This document shows, piece after piece, positions 7,551 through 17,667 of a DNA stretch of 64,000 nt. The notes under the pieces are model-generated. The model saw only the letters and a list, made by a program, of their open reading frames with translations. It did no database searches and had not been told where the DNA came from. A program made the position numbers and the translations under genes. Every line of letters begins with the position of its first letter. Positions within the stretch are counted from its first letter, which is position 1. This DNA comes from Spirosoma oryzicola (GTDB lineage Bacteria; Bacteroidota; Bacteroidia; Cytophagales; Spirosomataceae): contig NZ_CP089539.1 in the NCBI RefSeq assembly GCF_021233055.1, forward strand, positions 248,001 through 312,000, given 5' to 3'.

Positions 7551-10500
7551 ATGAAAAAACTGTATCTATCCCCCCGCCAGGTTGGGCAGCATCTGCTGTT
7601 GGCTGGCTTTCTGGCGGCCCAGTGGCCCTGCGCGTCGCAGGCTGGCCCTACTAAACCCGATCAGGTCGTTACGGTACAACTCACCAACGTAACCCTTCGG
7701 CAGGCCATCCAGCAGCTTGAAGTCCAAACGGGTAAAACGTTTGTCTACGGCCCGTCGCTCCCACTAAATCAGCTCGTTACGGTTCGGGCAGGCAAACAGA
7801 AATTAGGTGATGTCTTGACGGATCTGCTACGTCCCTACGGCATCAGCTATGAACTGGTGAACGACCACATCGTGCTGCGTAAAGCACCCGTATCGTCAAC
7901 CCCTTCATCAGCGAAAAGTCAGATCACCATTACAGGAACCGTTGCCGATCAACAGTCGGGCGAGGTGTTGCCCGGTGCGAGTATCGTCGTAAAAGGTCAG
8001 AACGTAGGCAGCGTAACGAACGCCGAAGGCAAGTTTTCGATCAGCGTACCCGACGAAAATGCGATCCTGATTGTCTCGTACATCGGCTACGAATCCCTTG
8101 AGGTAAAAGTAGGGGGTCGTTCGCAAGTATCGATCACGCTGACCCAATCAGCCAAACAACTTAACGAGATGGTGGTGGTTGGCTACGGCTCCCAGCAAAA
8201 ACGCGACGTATTGGGTGCGATAGCTACCGTACCAACCAAAGAAATCGGTAGCCGTAACTACAACACAGCCGCCGAAGTATTGCAGGGAACGCTACCCGGC
8301 GTTACGGTCGTCAATGAAGGCGGTGATCCTACTGCCAACCCAACCATCAAAATTCGCGGTATAGGCTCGCTCAACGACGAAAGCCCGTTGCTCGTTGTCG
8401 ATGGCGTCATTTATCCGGGTACGTTGAGTTCCATCAACCCGAACGACATTCAGTCGATCAGCGTACTGAAAGATGCGTCGGCGGCCATTTACGGGGCCAG
8501 AGCATCGGCGGGGGTAATCCTGGTCACCACAAAAAAGGGTTCGAGCGGGCAAATGCGCGTCAATGTCAACTATCAGCAGGGGATTCAGCAGGTGGCTAAA
8601 ACCCTGAAACCACTCGACGCGGCTGGCTTTGCCGACGCCATGAACACGGCGACTGACAACGCCGGTCTACCCCGGATCGCGGCTTTTGATCCGGCTAAAA
8701 ACCCCACCGCCCGCACCACAAAAACGGACTGGATGAACGAGATTTTCCAGACGGGAAAGATCTATAACGTTGATGCGTCGGTCAGTGGTGGCACCGAGAA
8801 ATCGACGTTTTTCCTATCGGGCGGGTATCGCAAAAACGAAGGGATTCTGCTGAATACGTATTCGGATCGCTACACCATCCGGCTAAACTCGTCGCACCAG
8901 CTTTCCAAGCGGGTCAAAATCGGCGAAAATCTGGCGTACAACGTCAATAATGGACAATCGGGTAATACGAACAGCGCGTATACGGGGGCGATTCTGACTT
9001 CGATTTTCTATCCGCCTAACGCAACGATCTACCGGGAAGACGGTTCGGGTAAATTTGGCGGTGTACCGTCTGATTTTGCCGGTTCGTACGGCGACCTGAT
9101 CAACCCCGTTGCGTATCTGAAACGACTCGACAACCGCAATCCGGTCAGCAACCTGTTTGTCAATCCCTATCTGGAATGGCAAATCATCGACGGGCTGACC
9201 TTCCGCAGCAACTGGGGCATCACGCAGATCAAGAATAGCAAAAAGCAGTTCAACGTCCGCATTACCGAGCCCGGCAAAATCTTTGATTTCAACGAACTGT
9301 ATCAAAGTGACTATGCCTCGAATGACCTGCTCAATGAACAGACGCTGATGTACAAGCGCGCGTTTGGCAAGCACAATTTCGACGCCCTGCTCGGTTATAC
9401 ATTCCAGAAAACCAAGATTGAATCGTTTGGCGTACGGGGCACGGGTTTCGATAACGAAGATCCTTCGCAGCGCTACCTGACCAACGCCAAGCAGGTTTTC
9501 TACGATGCCAATAATACCTACGTCGTGGAGCGCGGTCTGGAATCGTACGTTGGCCGGCTTAACTACAGCTATAACGACAAATACCTGCTGTCGGCGATTG
9601 TTCGGCGCGATGGTACATCGAAGCTTTTGAGTGCCAACCGCTGGGAGTGGTATCCGTCTTTATCGGCAGGCTGGCAAATTGGCGACGAAGCTTTCCTGAA
9701 AAATGTGAGCTGGCTGACCAACCTGAAACTGCGGGCTAGCTGGGGACGCATCGGTAACCTGGCCGGGCTGGGCGATTACGCGTATTCGGTTCCGCTTAGC
9801 CAGACAATGGCTCTGCTAGGTTCCGACCCGACCATCAATTTTGGGTTTGCCGAACGGGCGCTGTCGAACTCGAACCTGCGCTGGGAAACGTCTACTCAAA
9901 CCAACATCGGTCTTGATTTTGGCTTGCTGCGGAATCAGTTCGTCGGTACCATCGATGTCTTCTCGAAGAAAAACAACAACATGCTGTTCCAGGAACAGTT
10001 GCCGGGCGTAGCGGGTGCCCCTAGTGGCCGGACCATCAACGCGGGCTCAACCGAAAACCGGGGTATCGAACTGGGCCTGACCTACCAGCGGAATTTTGGC
10101 GGGGTGAAGTTCGACGTAACGGCTAACGTATCGTTCCTTAAAAACGAAGTAACGGCTCTGCCGGCTGGTCAGACGCTTCAACCGACTGGCTCGACCGTAC
10201 GCAGCCTGCCGAACTCCAACTTCCACATGGTTGGCCAACCGTTTGGCGCTTTTTATGGCTACCAGACCAACGGCCTGTTCCAGAGCGACGAAGAAGCCAG
10301 CGCGTACGTCAATGCCAGCGGCACCCGTTACCAGACGAATGCGAAAGCCGGTGATTTCCGGTTTGTTGATACCAACGGCGATGGCAAAATTGATGACAAC
10401 GACCGGGTGGTACTGGGCAGCATTCTTCCCACCAAAACGTTTAGTCTGAACAGCAATGTGGGTTACAAAGGCTTTGATCTGAACGTGTTCTTCCAGGGAT

Positions 10501-10916
10501 CGGCGGGTAACAAAGTTTTCAATTCCGTGAAAAATCTGGCGCTGAATCCGGGGGCTTATCCAGGGTACAACATGCTTGCCGAGATAACCAACGCCTGGAG
10601 TCCGACCAATACCGGCGGCACGATTCCACGGCTACGGGCGGGTTCTGACCCGAACAACAACTTTGGTCGAATTTCAGATTTCTACTTGGAGGACGGCAGC
10701 TACCTGCGCCTTAAAAGCCTGACCATCGGTTACACCCTTCCGCGTACGTTCACCAAAGTGGTTGGCGCCCGGATTTACCTGACCGGTCAGAATCTATTCA
10801 CAGTCACCAAGTACTCGGGTATGGACCCCGAAGTGGGTATCAGCAGCTTTGGCCTCGATGTAGCGAAGTATCCGCTGGCCCGCGTGTACATGATTGGTGC
10901 AAACATTTCTTTCTAA
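7551..10916 (+). CDS. SusC/RagA-type TonB-linked outer membrane receptor with STN domain
   Basis: From the ATG at 7551 the product is about 1121 residues. It has a signal peptide, an STN domain (about residues 40-108), a carboxypeptidase-regulatory-like beta-sandwich (about 125-205, with GTVADQQSGEVLPGASIVVK), a TonB-dependent plug beginning at LNEMVVVGYGSQQKRD, and a long beta-barrel ending in a terminal Phe. An earlier in-frame TTG at 7539 is less likely. The STN domain is the signal-transducing part that contacts FecR. SusD follows after 12 bp. The pair should import a glycan or oligopeptide; the substrate cannot be read from the sequence. Confidence 0.95.
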   Translation: MKKLYLSPRQVGQHLLLAGFLAAQWPCASQAGPTKPDQVVTVQLTNVTLRQAIQQLEVQTGKTFVYGPSLPLNQLVTVRAGKQKLGDVLTDLLRPYGISYELVNDHIVLRKAPVSSTPSSAKSQITITGTVADQQSGEVLPGASIVVKGQNVGSVTNAEGKFSISVPDENAILIVSYIGYESLEVKVGGRSQVSITLTQSAKQLNEMVVVGYGSQQKRDVLGAIATVPTKEIGSRNYNTAAEVLQGTLPGVTVVNEGGDPTANPTIKIRGIGSLNDESPLLVVDGVIYPGTLSSINPNDIQSISVLKDASAAIYGARASAGVILVTTKKGSSGQMRVNVNYQQGIQQVAKTLKPLDAAGFADAMNTATDNAGLPRIAAFDPAKNPTARTTKTDWMNEIFQTGKIYNVDASVSGGTEKSTFFLSGGYRKNEGILLNTYSDRYTIRLNSSHQLSKRVKIGENLAYNVNNGQSGNTNSAYTGAILTSIFYPPNATIYREDGSGKFGGVPSDFAGSYGDLINPVAYLKRLDNRNPVSNLFVNPYLEWQIIDGLTFRSNWGITQIKNSKKQFNVRITEPGKIFDFNELYQSDYASNDLLNEQTLMYKRAFGKHNFDALLGYTFQKTKIESFGVRGTGFDNEDPSQRYLTNAKQVFYDANNTYVVERGLESYVGRLNYSYNDKYLLSAIVRRDGTSKLLSANRWEWYPSLSAGWQIGDEAFLKNVSWLTNLKLRASWGRIGNLAGLGDYAYSVPLSQTMALLGSDPTINFGFAERALSNSNLRWETSTQTNIGLDFGLLRNQFVGTIDVFSKKNNNMLFQEQLPGVAGAPSGRTINAGSTENRGIELGLTYQRNFGGVKFDVTANVSFLKNEVTALPAGQTLQPTGSTVRSLPNSNFHMVGQPFGAFYGYQTNGLFQSDEEASAYVNASGTRYQTNAKAGDFRFVDTNGDGKIDDNDRVVLGSILPTKTFSLNSNVGYKGFDLNVFFQGSAGNKVFNSVKNLALNPGAYPGYNMLAEITNAWSPTNTGGTIPRLRAGSDPNNNFGRISDFYLEDGSYLRLKSLTIGYTLPRTFTKVVGARIYLTGQNLFTVTKYSGMDPEVGISSFGLDVAKYPLARVYMIGANISF

Positions 10917-10928
10917 CGACGAGCTATC

Positions 10929-12446
10929 ATGAAAAAAATAAACAGACTCTTTCTGCTCGCCCTTTGCGGTCTGACGTTTGGCTGTAATAACCAACTGGAT
11001 CTTGAACCACAGGGAGCCCCGACCACAGGCAATTTCTGGAAAACGGAAAGCGATGCCGTCGCTGGCGTCAACAGCATTTACGAACTCTACAGCGACGACG
11101 ACATGTATGGCCGGGGTTTCTTCTGGCTCAATAATGCCAGCGATGACATCGGTACCAAACCCCGCGCCAACGCCGAACGGATCAAAAACTTTCAGGTCGA
11201 TGGCAACGAGTCCGATACGCGGTCGATCTGGGGAAAACACTACCAGGTGATGAAACGAGCCAACGACGTGATCCGTAACGTTCCGGCCATTTCGATGACC
11301 GAGTCGATCAAAAACCGCATTCTGGGTGAGGCTTATTTCAACCATGCCGTGATGCACCTGGAACTGGCCTATCGCTACGGCGACGACCGGGCCGGTATTC
11401 CGATTCAGGACCGCTCAAACCCCGAAAACATTTACGTATCTCGGGCCAAGAACGTAGCCGAGAACTACGCGTATATCGCCGAAGACCTTAAGAAAGCGGC
11501 TGATCTGTTGCCTTACTTCTCTAGCTATTCGGCAGAAAACTACGGTCGGGCGCACAAAACGGCGGCCTTGGCGTATCTGGTCCGTACGTATCTGTACGCA
11601 AAAGACTGGGCCAACGCTGAAAAATACGCCGATATGGTGATCAGCAGCGGCAAGCATAGCCTGCTGACTAACTACGAAGACGTTTTCAAAACGGCCAACA
11701 ACTGGTCGTCGGAGTACATCTGGTCGGTTACGTCGAGCGCAAAAGATACGCGGGTTGGCTGTATCTTTCCAGGCGTTTGTCTGGAAGATAAAGGCTGGGG
11801 CCTCTACAATGGATGGGGCAATTTCTATCCGACGAAAGAGCTGTACGATGCGTTCCAGACCGGCGACAAGCGCCGAGAAGTAACGATCCTCAAAACGGGT
11901 GATAAGTTTATGTTCTTTGGGCAGGAGCGTACGTTCAACGTTGGTGCTTTCACGGTCAGCTCCAGCAATCGGACCGGCTATCAGTTCCGCAAATACATGG
12001 AGCCGTACAGCTACGCGAACCCCATCGGTTCGACTATCAACCCGAACGGCGACAAACCATCGACCTCGCTGAACGTACCACTGCTGCGCTACGCAGACGT
12101 TCTGCTGATGAAAGCCGAAGCCAAACTGATGCAGGGCAAAAACGCGGATACCGAGATCAACCAGATTCGCACGCGTGCTGGTCTAGCCGCCATCAGCGGA
12201 GCGACGATAACGGACCTGAAACGGGAGCGTCGTTGTGAGTTCGGTGGCGAGTGGACCGACCGCCATTTCGATCTGGTTCGCTGGGGGGATGCGCAGACCG
12301 TGTACGCCCAACCGCTGCACCATGCCGATGGCCGGGTGATCTACCCCGCCCGCACGTTTAACCCCCAGGTAATGAACGTCTGGCCGATTCCGCCAACAGA
12401 AATTCAAAACAGCAAAGGTTCACTAACCCAGAACCAGGGTTGGTAA
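10929..12446 (+). CDS. SusD/RagB-type nutrient-binding lipoprotein
   Basis: The 505-residue protein begins MKKINRLFLLALCGLTFGCN, a lipoprotein signal with the lipidated cysteine at residue 19. It shows the SusD layout: N-terminal LEPQGAPTTGNFW, helical TPR-like repeats such as ILGEAYFNHAVMHLELAYRY, the NYEDVFKTANNWSSEYIWSV segment, and the RagB C-terminal LRYADVLLMKAEAKLMQG and LKRERRCEFGGEWTDRHFDL. SusD forms the lid of the SusC channel. Together with the sigma/FecR genes this completes a four-gene operon that ends at the terminator 12466-12505. Confidence 0.95.
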   Translation: MKKINRLFLLALCGLTFGCNNQLDLEPQGAPTTGNFWKTESDAVAGVNSIYELYSDDDMYGRGFFWLNNASDDIGTKPRANAERIKNFQVDGNESDTRSIWGKHYQVMKRANDVIRNVPAISMTESIKNRILGEAYFNHAVMHLELAYRYGDDRAGIPIQDRSNPENIYVSRAKNVAENYAYIAEDLKKAADLLPYFSSYSAENYGRAHKTAALAYLVRTYLYAKDWANAEKYADMVISSGKHSLLTNYEDVFKTANNWSSEYIWSVTSSAKDTRVGCIFPGVCLEDKGWGLYNGWGNFYPTKELYDAFQTGDKRREVTILKTGDKFMFFGQERTFNVGAFTVSSSNRTGYQFRKYMEPYSYANPIGSTINPNGDKPSTSLNVPLLRYADVLLMKAEAKLMQGKNADTEINQIRTRAGLAAISGATITDLKRERRCEFGGEWTDRHFDLVRWGDAQTVYAQPLHHADGRVIYPARTFNPQVMNVWPIPPTEIQNSKGSLTQNQGW

Positions 12447-12465
12447 TCCAATTCGTTCCACAAGA

Positions 12466-12505
12466 AGATGCCCTGCCGAACGCTGTTTGGTAGGGCATCT
12501 TTTTT
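12466..12505 (+). terminator. Rho-independent terminator after SusD
   Basis: AGATGCCCT at 12466-12474 pairs with AGGGCATCT at 12492-12500, and an inner CCGAAC/GTTTGG stem extends the hairpin. A run of T follows from 12500. It closes the sigma/FecR/SusC/SusD transcript 19 bp after the SusD stop codon. Confidence 0.85.
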
Positions 12506-12708
12506 GCCTATTAGATTTACTACACTTCTACTTTTAACAGTCAAGATTCGAAACCATTTGGCAAACAGCATTGGTGATGAAAACCGATACCAGTCGAAGC
12601 GGTTTCAGCAAAGCCATGCGCCGGATAGTTCGATTTTAGCATATTGGGGAAGCCGGTGTGTATCCACAGGTTCCTGAATCAGCATCAGACCTCACGCAAG
12701 AACGTCTG

Positions 12709-13815
12709 TTAACGAATAAGTTTTTTGAAAAAGGGCTCCAACTCCTGGGCTAGAATGGCGTGATCGTCTACATTAGGGTGTCCGGCACAACCACGGGCCT
12801 GCATGGGTTGGAAGAAATGAAGCGCTAAGGGTTTGTCAGCGGGCGTCATAGCGTCAATGCTATTCTTTACGGCCAGCAGGCAGTTTTGCAATGTCTCTCT
12901 ATTTTTCCCGTTAATCATCGGACTACTCAGCAACGCAATTTGAGCCTTGGGATACTTAGCTTTGACCAGCTGAACAAATTTAACGTAACTGTTTACATAG
13001 CGAGCGCTATCAAAGGGTAGTCTTTCCTTCTTGCCATCTCCTTTGCTAAAATCGTTGGTCCCCAAGGCAATACTCACAACCTGGGGCGTAAAGGCAGCAA
13101 AGTTCCAACGTTGTGGATTTGCCGCCTGAAAATCGACTTTCTCGTACACATCCGGCATAGTCGGGCCGTCACTGTTCCAATTTCGGTAAACACCAATACC
13201 GCTGACGCTGCTCAGGACAAAATTAGCACCTAACGCACGGGCCACACGGGGGCCATAAGCCAGGTAAGCGTTGTGCTGATCATGGTATTGTCCACTTCCA
13301 CAGGCTACTTCCGAAGGGTCAGCAGCTGCCCCACAGGTGATGCTATTGCCAATAAATTCGATAAGGGGTCCGTTGCGCTGCTGCAACGCAACGAGCTGGT
13401 TCCCCACAATCTTCTGAATAAATATTGGCCCCGTATGGGCTTCGGTAGCTTTATAGAGCCACACAGTATGTTTTCCTGCCGTGGGCGCTGTCAGGCTAAT
13501 CGGTATTGTTGAATTGCCAACTACTTTTATACGCTTTTGATACACGCCGTCCAGCTCGTATTGTAAGTAATTATGGCCGTTTGCCGATGGAATAGAGGCA
13601 ACTATCTGGCAGCTCTTACCCTCGAAACTAAAGCCAACGTGCATAGCCGAGCTAATCATTTCCAGCCCCTGATCCTGCCTTAAAACAAACCTTCCGTAGG
13701 GTGTCAAGGCTGATGCCGGTAAAGCGTCAACGCTTGTTGTCTGCCTTTTCGAGGAGACGCAGTTTAAACAGAAGACACTATAGGCAAATACAAGGAAAAG
13801 AGTCGAAAATTTCAT
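12709..13815 (-). CDS. CE2-like SGNH-fold carbohydrate esterase, lipoprotein
   Basis: A 368-residue protein with a lipoprotein signal (cysteine 19). Residues about 35-145 form a beta-sandwich of the kind found at the N-terminus of family CE2 acetyl-xylan/glucomannan esterases. The SGNH hydrolase domain then carries block I FIGNSITCG (Ser158), a GIGV glycine block, the ALGTNDFS asparagine block and CAGHPNVDDH with the catalytic histidine. CE2 enzymes remove acetyl groups from plant polysaccharides. It is convergent with the SusCD locus and has its own promoter region facing the gene at 14100. Assignment to CE2 rests on domain order and motifs. Confidence 0.85.
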   Translation of the reverse strand: MKFSTLFLVFAYSVFCLNCVSSKRQTTSVDALPASALTPYGRFVLRQDQGLEMISSAMHVGFSFEGKSCQIVASIPSANGHNYLQYELDGVYQKRIKVVGNSTIPISLTAPTAGKHTVWLYKATEAHTGPIFIQKIVGNQLVALQQRNGPLIEFIGNSITCGAAADPSEVACGSGQYHDQHNAYLAYGPRVARALGANFVLSSVSGIGVYRNWNSDGPTMPDVYEKVDFQAANPQRWNFAAFTPQVVSIALGTNDFSKGDGKKERLPFDSARYVNSYVKFVQLVKAKYPKAQIALLSSPMINGKNRETLQNCLLAVKNSIDAMTPADKPLALHFFQPMQARGCAGHPNVDDHAILAQELEPFFKKLIR

Positions 13816-14099
13816 GTATCAGGAAAACGTCTATAAGGCTCAACCACAGCAGCGCCTGTCAAATTTCCTGCAAAAAAATTGCATTTTTGCACCCGTAGCC
13901 CGGTTTTCTGTTTCAGTATAGTGCGTGTTTGGCGAGGACAGGTTGACTTATTGGTTGTTGCGTCTACCGATGGTTTATGTATCCATCCTCTTGAGTAGAA
14001 CGAAAACGATTTGTCCCGGTTAAAACACGTGAGGTTCTCCGGTCGGGCTTCGGGTGCAGGCAAACGGGTAGCTGAAGCCTGTACCATCACAAAATAACA

Positions 14100-14963
14100 A
14101 TGGTTGAGCAAGCTCGTAGGCTGGGAAAATCCCTGCTGGAATTCATTTTGTTTAGCAATGGCTACATTGCCTTGTGTGCCGTGGTCATGTGTCAGGCAAC
14201 GGCCATCCTGTTTCAACGGGAATTACCTGCTTTTTTCCTGCCTTTTATTTTCGTCGCAACCGTAAGCAGCTACAGCTTACACTGGTATCTGACGCCCACT
14301 ACGCTCGATTTGACGGAACGTAACCAATGGAACAGGCGTCATAAGTCGCTGCTGATCGGTATTGGAATTGGGTCTGCCTTGGTAGCGCTAGTCCTTTTCA
14401 CTCAATTGGTGAGCTATTACCGTTACTTTATTCCGATTGTCGTAGCTACCCTCCTATACACAGCCCCCAAAATTGACCGTGTTCCGTTTCGGTATTTACG
14501 CCGAGTTGCCATTCTAAAAACGGCTTACCTGGCTCTGGTCTGGACACTTGTAACGGGGGTTTTACCGATCATGCTCACAGGCCCTGGCTGGAATACGGCT
14601 TTAACGGTCTGGGCGATAAATCGGTTTTTGTTTCTTTACAGCATTTGTTTCTGGTTTGACTACCGGGATCGAGTCGCGGATCGTCGGTCAAGATGGCTTA
14701 CCATCGTCTCCATGATGAACCCAAAGCGGGCCGCGACTGTGTTTTATGGCATTGCCAGCTGTTTCGCTTTGACGTTGATTCTGTTATTACAGCACGGCAT
14801 GTCATTCCCTAAGGTGATAGCGCTGAGTTTACCTATGTGTTTCCTGGCTGGTTCCGTTCCTTACATACCACACTGGTCCTCCGACTACTGGTATTACGTT
14901 TATTTAGATGGATTGCTACTCTTATCAGGATTGACGCTACTGGCTACGGAATCCTTTGTTTGA
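14100..14963 (+). CDS. Polytopic membrane protein, UbiA-like
   Basis: The 287-residue protein has about eight hydrophobic helices. Its first helix FSNGYIALCAVVMCQATAIL, the loop SSYSLHWYLTP, and VPFRYLRRVAILKTAYLALV resemble Bacteroidota proteins annotated as UbiA-like prenyltransferases. The aspartate-rich motifs N-D-x-x-D and D-x-x-x-D of active UbiA enzymes are not seen, so it may be a catalytically dead or diverged relative. It stands alone between an esterase on the other strand and a beta-lactamase-like gene. Function unknown. Confidence 0.6.
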   Translation: MVEQARRLGKSLLEFILFSNGYIALCAVVMCQATAILFQRELPAFFLPFIFVATVSSYSLHWYLTPTTLDLTERNQWNRRHKSLLIGIGIGSALVALVLFTQLVSYYRYFIPIVVATLLYTAPKIDRVPFRYLRRVAILKTAYLALVWTLVTGVLPIMLTGPGWNTALTVWAINRFLFLYSICFWFDYRDRVADRRSRWLTIVSMMNPKRAATVFYGIASCFALTLILLLQHGMSFPKVIALSLPMCFLAGSVPYIPHWSSDYWYYVYLDGLLLLSGLTLLATESFV

Positions 14964-15580
14964 CAGTACACTCTTTTCTATACCCCTTCCGGCAAGCTTC
15001 ACTGCATCAAAAACAACAATGTGGAGTTTACAACAACCCTAACAAACCCTTTTTTGTGAGTCAAATCAACCATCTATATTCTCACTTGAGCGAGTTTATC
15101 AAATAGTTAGCTATCAGCAATTTAGGTATTTTTTTTAAATTTGTCGGCTTACCGCACATTGGCCGGAGTCGGTTTATAAGCCATAAAACTGAGTCCAATA
15201 CTTATTATTTATACGTAGTCATAAATCTGTTATTTTTTAATCAGGAGAATGACGTGAGGAAGCTATTCCAGCTCAATACTATTCTGGAATGAATCATCGA
15301 ATAATTAGGCAGAGCAGCACCTTGACTAACCGATATGCTATGCGATCGATTGTCCTTAATAGTCATCATTTGGCACGTATCATATAGTTATCCGATGTCT
15401 TTGAATCAGTGTAGGTTATAAGTTTGCTCCACTTGTTCAAACTGACAATCTTTATAGACTGATAGACTCAATTGAAGCAATTGCTACACCAATTCGCGAA
15501 TAATAGATTCACTCTTTCTTTCTGCTAGTCTAGTCTTTTCCGCATCATTCATCCAGACAAAATAGGCGATACGCTAACCC
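14964..15580. other. 617-bp AT-rich intergenic region
   Basis: No gene, RNA or strong hairpin was found on either strand between the UbiA-like gene and the serine hydrolase gene. The sequence is clearly richer in A+T than its flanks. It probably contains the promoter of the hydrolase gene, but no convincing TAnnTTTG box with a matching -33 element was seen. Confidence 0.5.
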
Positions 15581-17467
15581 ATGCTTCAACGACTCACGCT
15601 ACTCCTGACCGGTTTGCTCCTGTTGATTTCTTTTGTAGCCGCTATCGCCCAGCCATCGGGCCCAGCGATTCCCTTTGACAAGCTAACCTACCAAATTGAT
15701 AGCATTCAGAAAGCTGAAAAAATTCCGGGTTTGCAAGTACTGGTGTTTACGAAAGATTCGCTGCTTTACCAACGAAACGCCGGGCTACGAAACCTTAGTA
15801 CAAAGGCGCCAGTAACCGCCCAGACCCTATTTCCGGTAGCCTCCGTAACCAAGAGTATGGTTGCCGTTGCCGCTCTGATGCTGGTTCAACAGGGGAAATT
15901 ATCGCTCACTGACGAAGTAAAAAAACTAGCCCCTGAAATTGAATTTCATAACCCCTGGGAAGCCACTGATCCAGTCCGAGTAGCCCATCTGCTGGAACAT
16001 ACGGCGGGTTTCGACGACTGGTCCATGAAAGCTTATGCCTACAATAGCCCCACGATTTCGCTACAGGAAGGACTCACCATTGCGCCCCAGTCCCGTCAGT
16101 CGCGCTGGCGACCCGGTACGTTTATGGCCTATAGCAATGCTGACCCGCCTGTGGTAGCCCGCATCATTGAAAAGAAAACGGGACAGGAATTCGAGTCGTT
16201 CGTACGGCAACGCATCTTTACTCCGCTGGGCATGAACCGAGCCACCTTTCACCGCGACGGAGCAGCCTTAACAGATCTGGCCAGCGGTTATACAGATAAC
16301 GGCCAAAAGGAAGCTCCTTACTGGTATCTGCTGGCACGACCTACGGGTGGGCTTAACGTATCAGCCCTGGAACTGATGCCCTTTGTGCAAATGCTGATGG
16401 GCCGGGGATCTTTCCGTGGGCAGCCACTTCTTTCCCCCGCTTTAGTTGACCGTATGGAAACGCCATCCACCACGTTGGCCGCCCGCGCGGGTTCTAAACA
16501 GGGCTACGGTCTTAATAACTTCACCACTTCCTATCAGGGTCACCTGCTGCATGGCCATGACGGAGCGTCAATCGGTCTGCGAGCGCATTACCTATACCAA
16601 TCGGCGCTGAACCGGGGCATTATTGTACTTGTCAACACCGATGGTCCTGGCTTCAGTAAGCTAAAAGATGCTGTTCTTAAACTGGTGATGCAAAATGTTC
16701 CTCCACAACGTCCGCCCGTTTATCGCTTATCGAAGGCAGAAAAAGAAAATTGGATTGGCTACTACAGACCGAGTAATTACAGACAGGCAGCCACAGGCTG
16801 GTTTATGGGCTTAACGCAACTTGTGCACGTTGAAGAAGAAGGAAACAACTTAGTGCTGTATGACGGATTAGGCAGCCAACCCCAACCCCTTCAACCGATT
16901 GGCCCGAACCAGGTACTGCGGCTGGACAGCCGAGGCTACACTCCCGAGCTAACGCTGGTGCACAACGATTCAAACGAGCCGGTGCTGGTTCGCTCTTTCG
17001 GTGCTGGGCTAATGGCGAATACGGCTACTAAAACGTCATTTTTGGGCGCCTGGCTTCCCGTGTTGCTAGGGCACTTGTCGATACTGATACTAGCCCTCTG
17101 CCTCATTATGGGCTTTGTCTGGCTCATTCGCGGGGTTTGGTTGCAGAAAAAAGGCCGTCGACTGAGCGTCCTGCCCGTACGAATCGGGCTCTTTCTGTAT
17201 GCACTGTCATACCTGGTTATGGTCATCATTCTAAACGAGGGTGGAGACGAACTAGGCGTCGTTTCGCCCCTGTCGATCACCGTTTTTACCGCTTCACTTC
17301 TGGGACCACTGGCTGCTTTGGTGGCTTTCTTTAACCTAACCCGCAACTATCGCCAGCTTTCGAGCCGCACCGAACGAATTTTCATGCCTATAGCCGTTAT
17401 TTTCGCTTTACTGGTTGTAAGCTACATGGGTGTTTGGGGACTGGTGGGTATGCGAACCTGGCTGTAA
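15581..17467 (+). CDS. Serine beta-lactamase/DD-peptidase-like hydrolase with C-terminal membrane helices
   Basis: The 628-residue product has a signal peptide and a class C beta-lactamase-type domain (about residues 30-370). Its catalytic motifs are SVTK (Ser88, Lys91), YSN (Tyr184) and the HGHDG box that replaces KTG. After a linker beta domain, four hydrophobic segments fill about residues 490-628, giving a periplasmic enzyme tethered to the inner membrane. Such proteins act as esterases or peptidases more often than as true antibiotic-degrading beta-lactamases. The gene is monocistronic and ends before the strong hairpin at 17595-17650. Confidence 0.88.
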   Translation: MLQRLTLLLTGLLLLISFVAAIAQPSGPAIPFDKLTYQIDSIQKAEKIPGLQVLVFTKDSLLYQRNAGLRNLSTKAPVTAQTLFPVASVTKSMVAVAALMLVQQGKLSLTDEVKKLAPEIEFHNPWEATDPVRVAHLLEHTAGFDDWSMKAYAYNSPTISLQEGLTIAPQSRQSRWRPGTFMAYSNADPPVVARIIEKKTGQEFESFVRQRIFTPLGMNRATFHRDGAALTDLASGYTDNGQKEAPYWYLLARPTGGLNVSALELMPFVQMLMGRGSFRGQPLLSPALVDRMETPSTTLAARAGSKQGYGLNNFTTSYQGHLLHGHDGASIGLRAHYLYQSALNRGIIVLVNTDGPGFSKLKDAVLKLVMQNVPPQRPPVYRLSKAEKENWIGYYRPSNYRQAATGWFMGLTQLVHVEEEGNNLVLYDGLGSQPQPLQPIGPNQVLRLDSRGYTPELTLVHNDSNEPVLVRSFGAGLMANTATKTSFLGAWLPVLLGHLSILILALCLIMGFVWLIRGVWLQKKGRRLSVLPVRIGLFLYALSYLVMVIILNEGGDELGVVSPLSITVFTASLLGPLAALVAFFNLTRNYRQLSSRTERIFMPIAVIFALLVVSYMGVWGLVGMRTWL

Positions 17468-17594
17468 GAATTTCAGCTAGCTAAACGCTCACATTCAACC
17501 TATTGCTTTGAAGCGTAAAAAGCCCACTTATTGTGAAGAAGAAAGATTGACAGAACTCTAAAATCCTTGCAGAAGCTTTACAAGTGAGAAAACA

Positions 17595-17650
17595 ACGGCC
17601 ACAGCAGTAGGTAGATAGAATGGTTTCTATCTACCTACTGCTGTGGCCGT
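17595..17650. terminator. Perfect 26-bp inverted repeat, bidirectional terminator
   Basis: Bases 17595-17620 are the exact reverse complement of 17625-17650, with loop TGGT. It lies between two convergent genes (stops at 17467 and 17668). On the minus strand the stem is followed by a T-rich stretch (TGTTTTCTC), so it should act at least in that direction. The stem is unusually long and perfect for a simple terminator. Confidence 0.75.
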
Positions 17651-17667
17651 TCGCGAAATAGCGGCTC

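Noticed and set aside
13812..14216. Minus-strand open frame of 134 codons across the esterase/UbiA-like divergent region
   Set aside because: It overlaps the start of the UbiA-like gene and lacks coding features; it is a chance frame.
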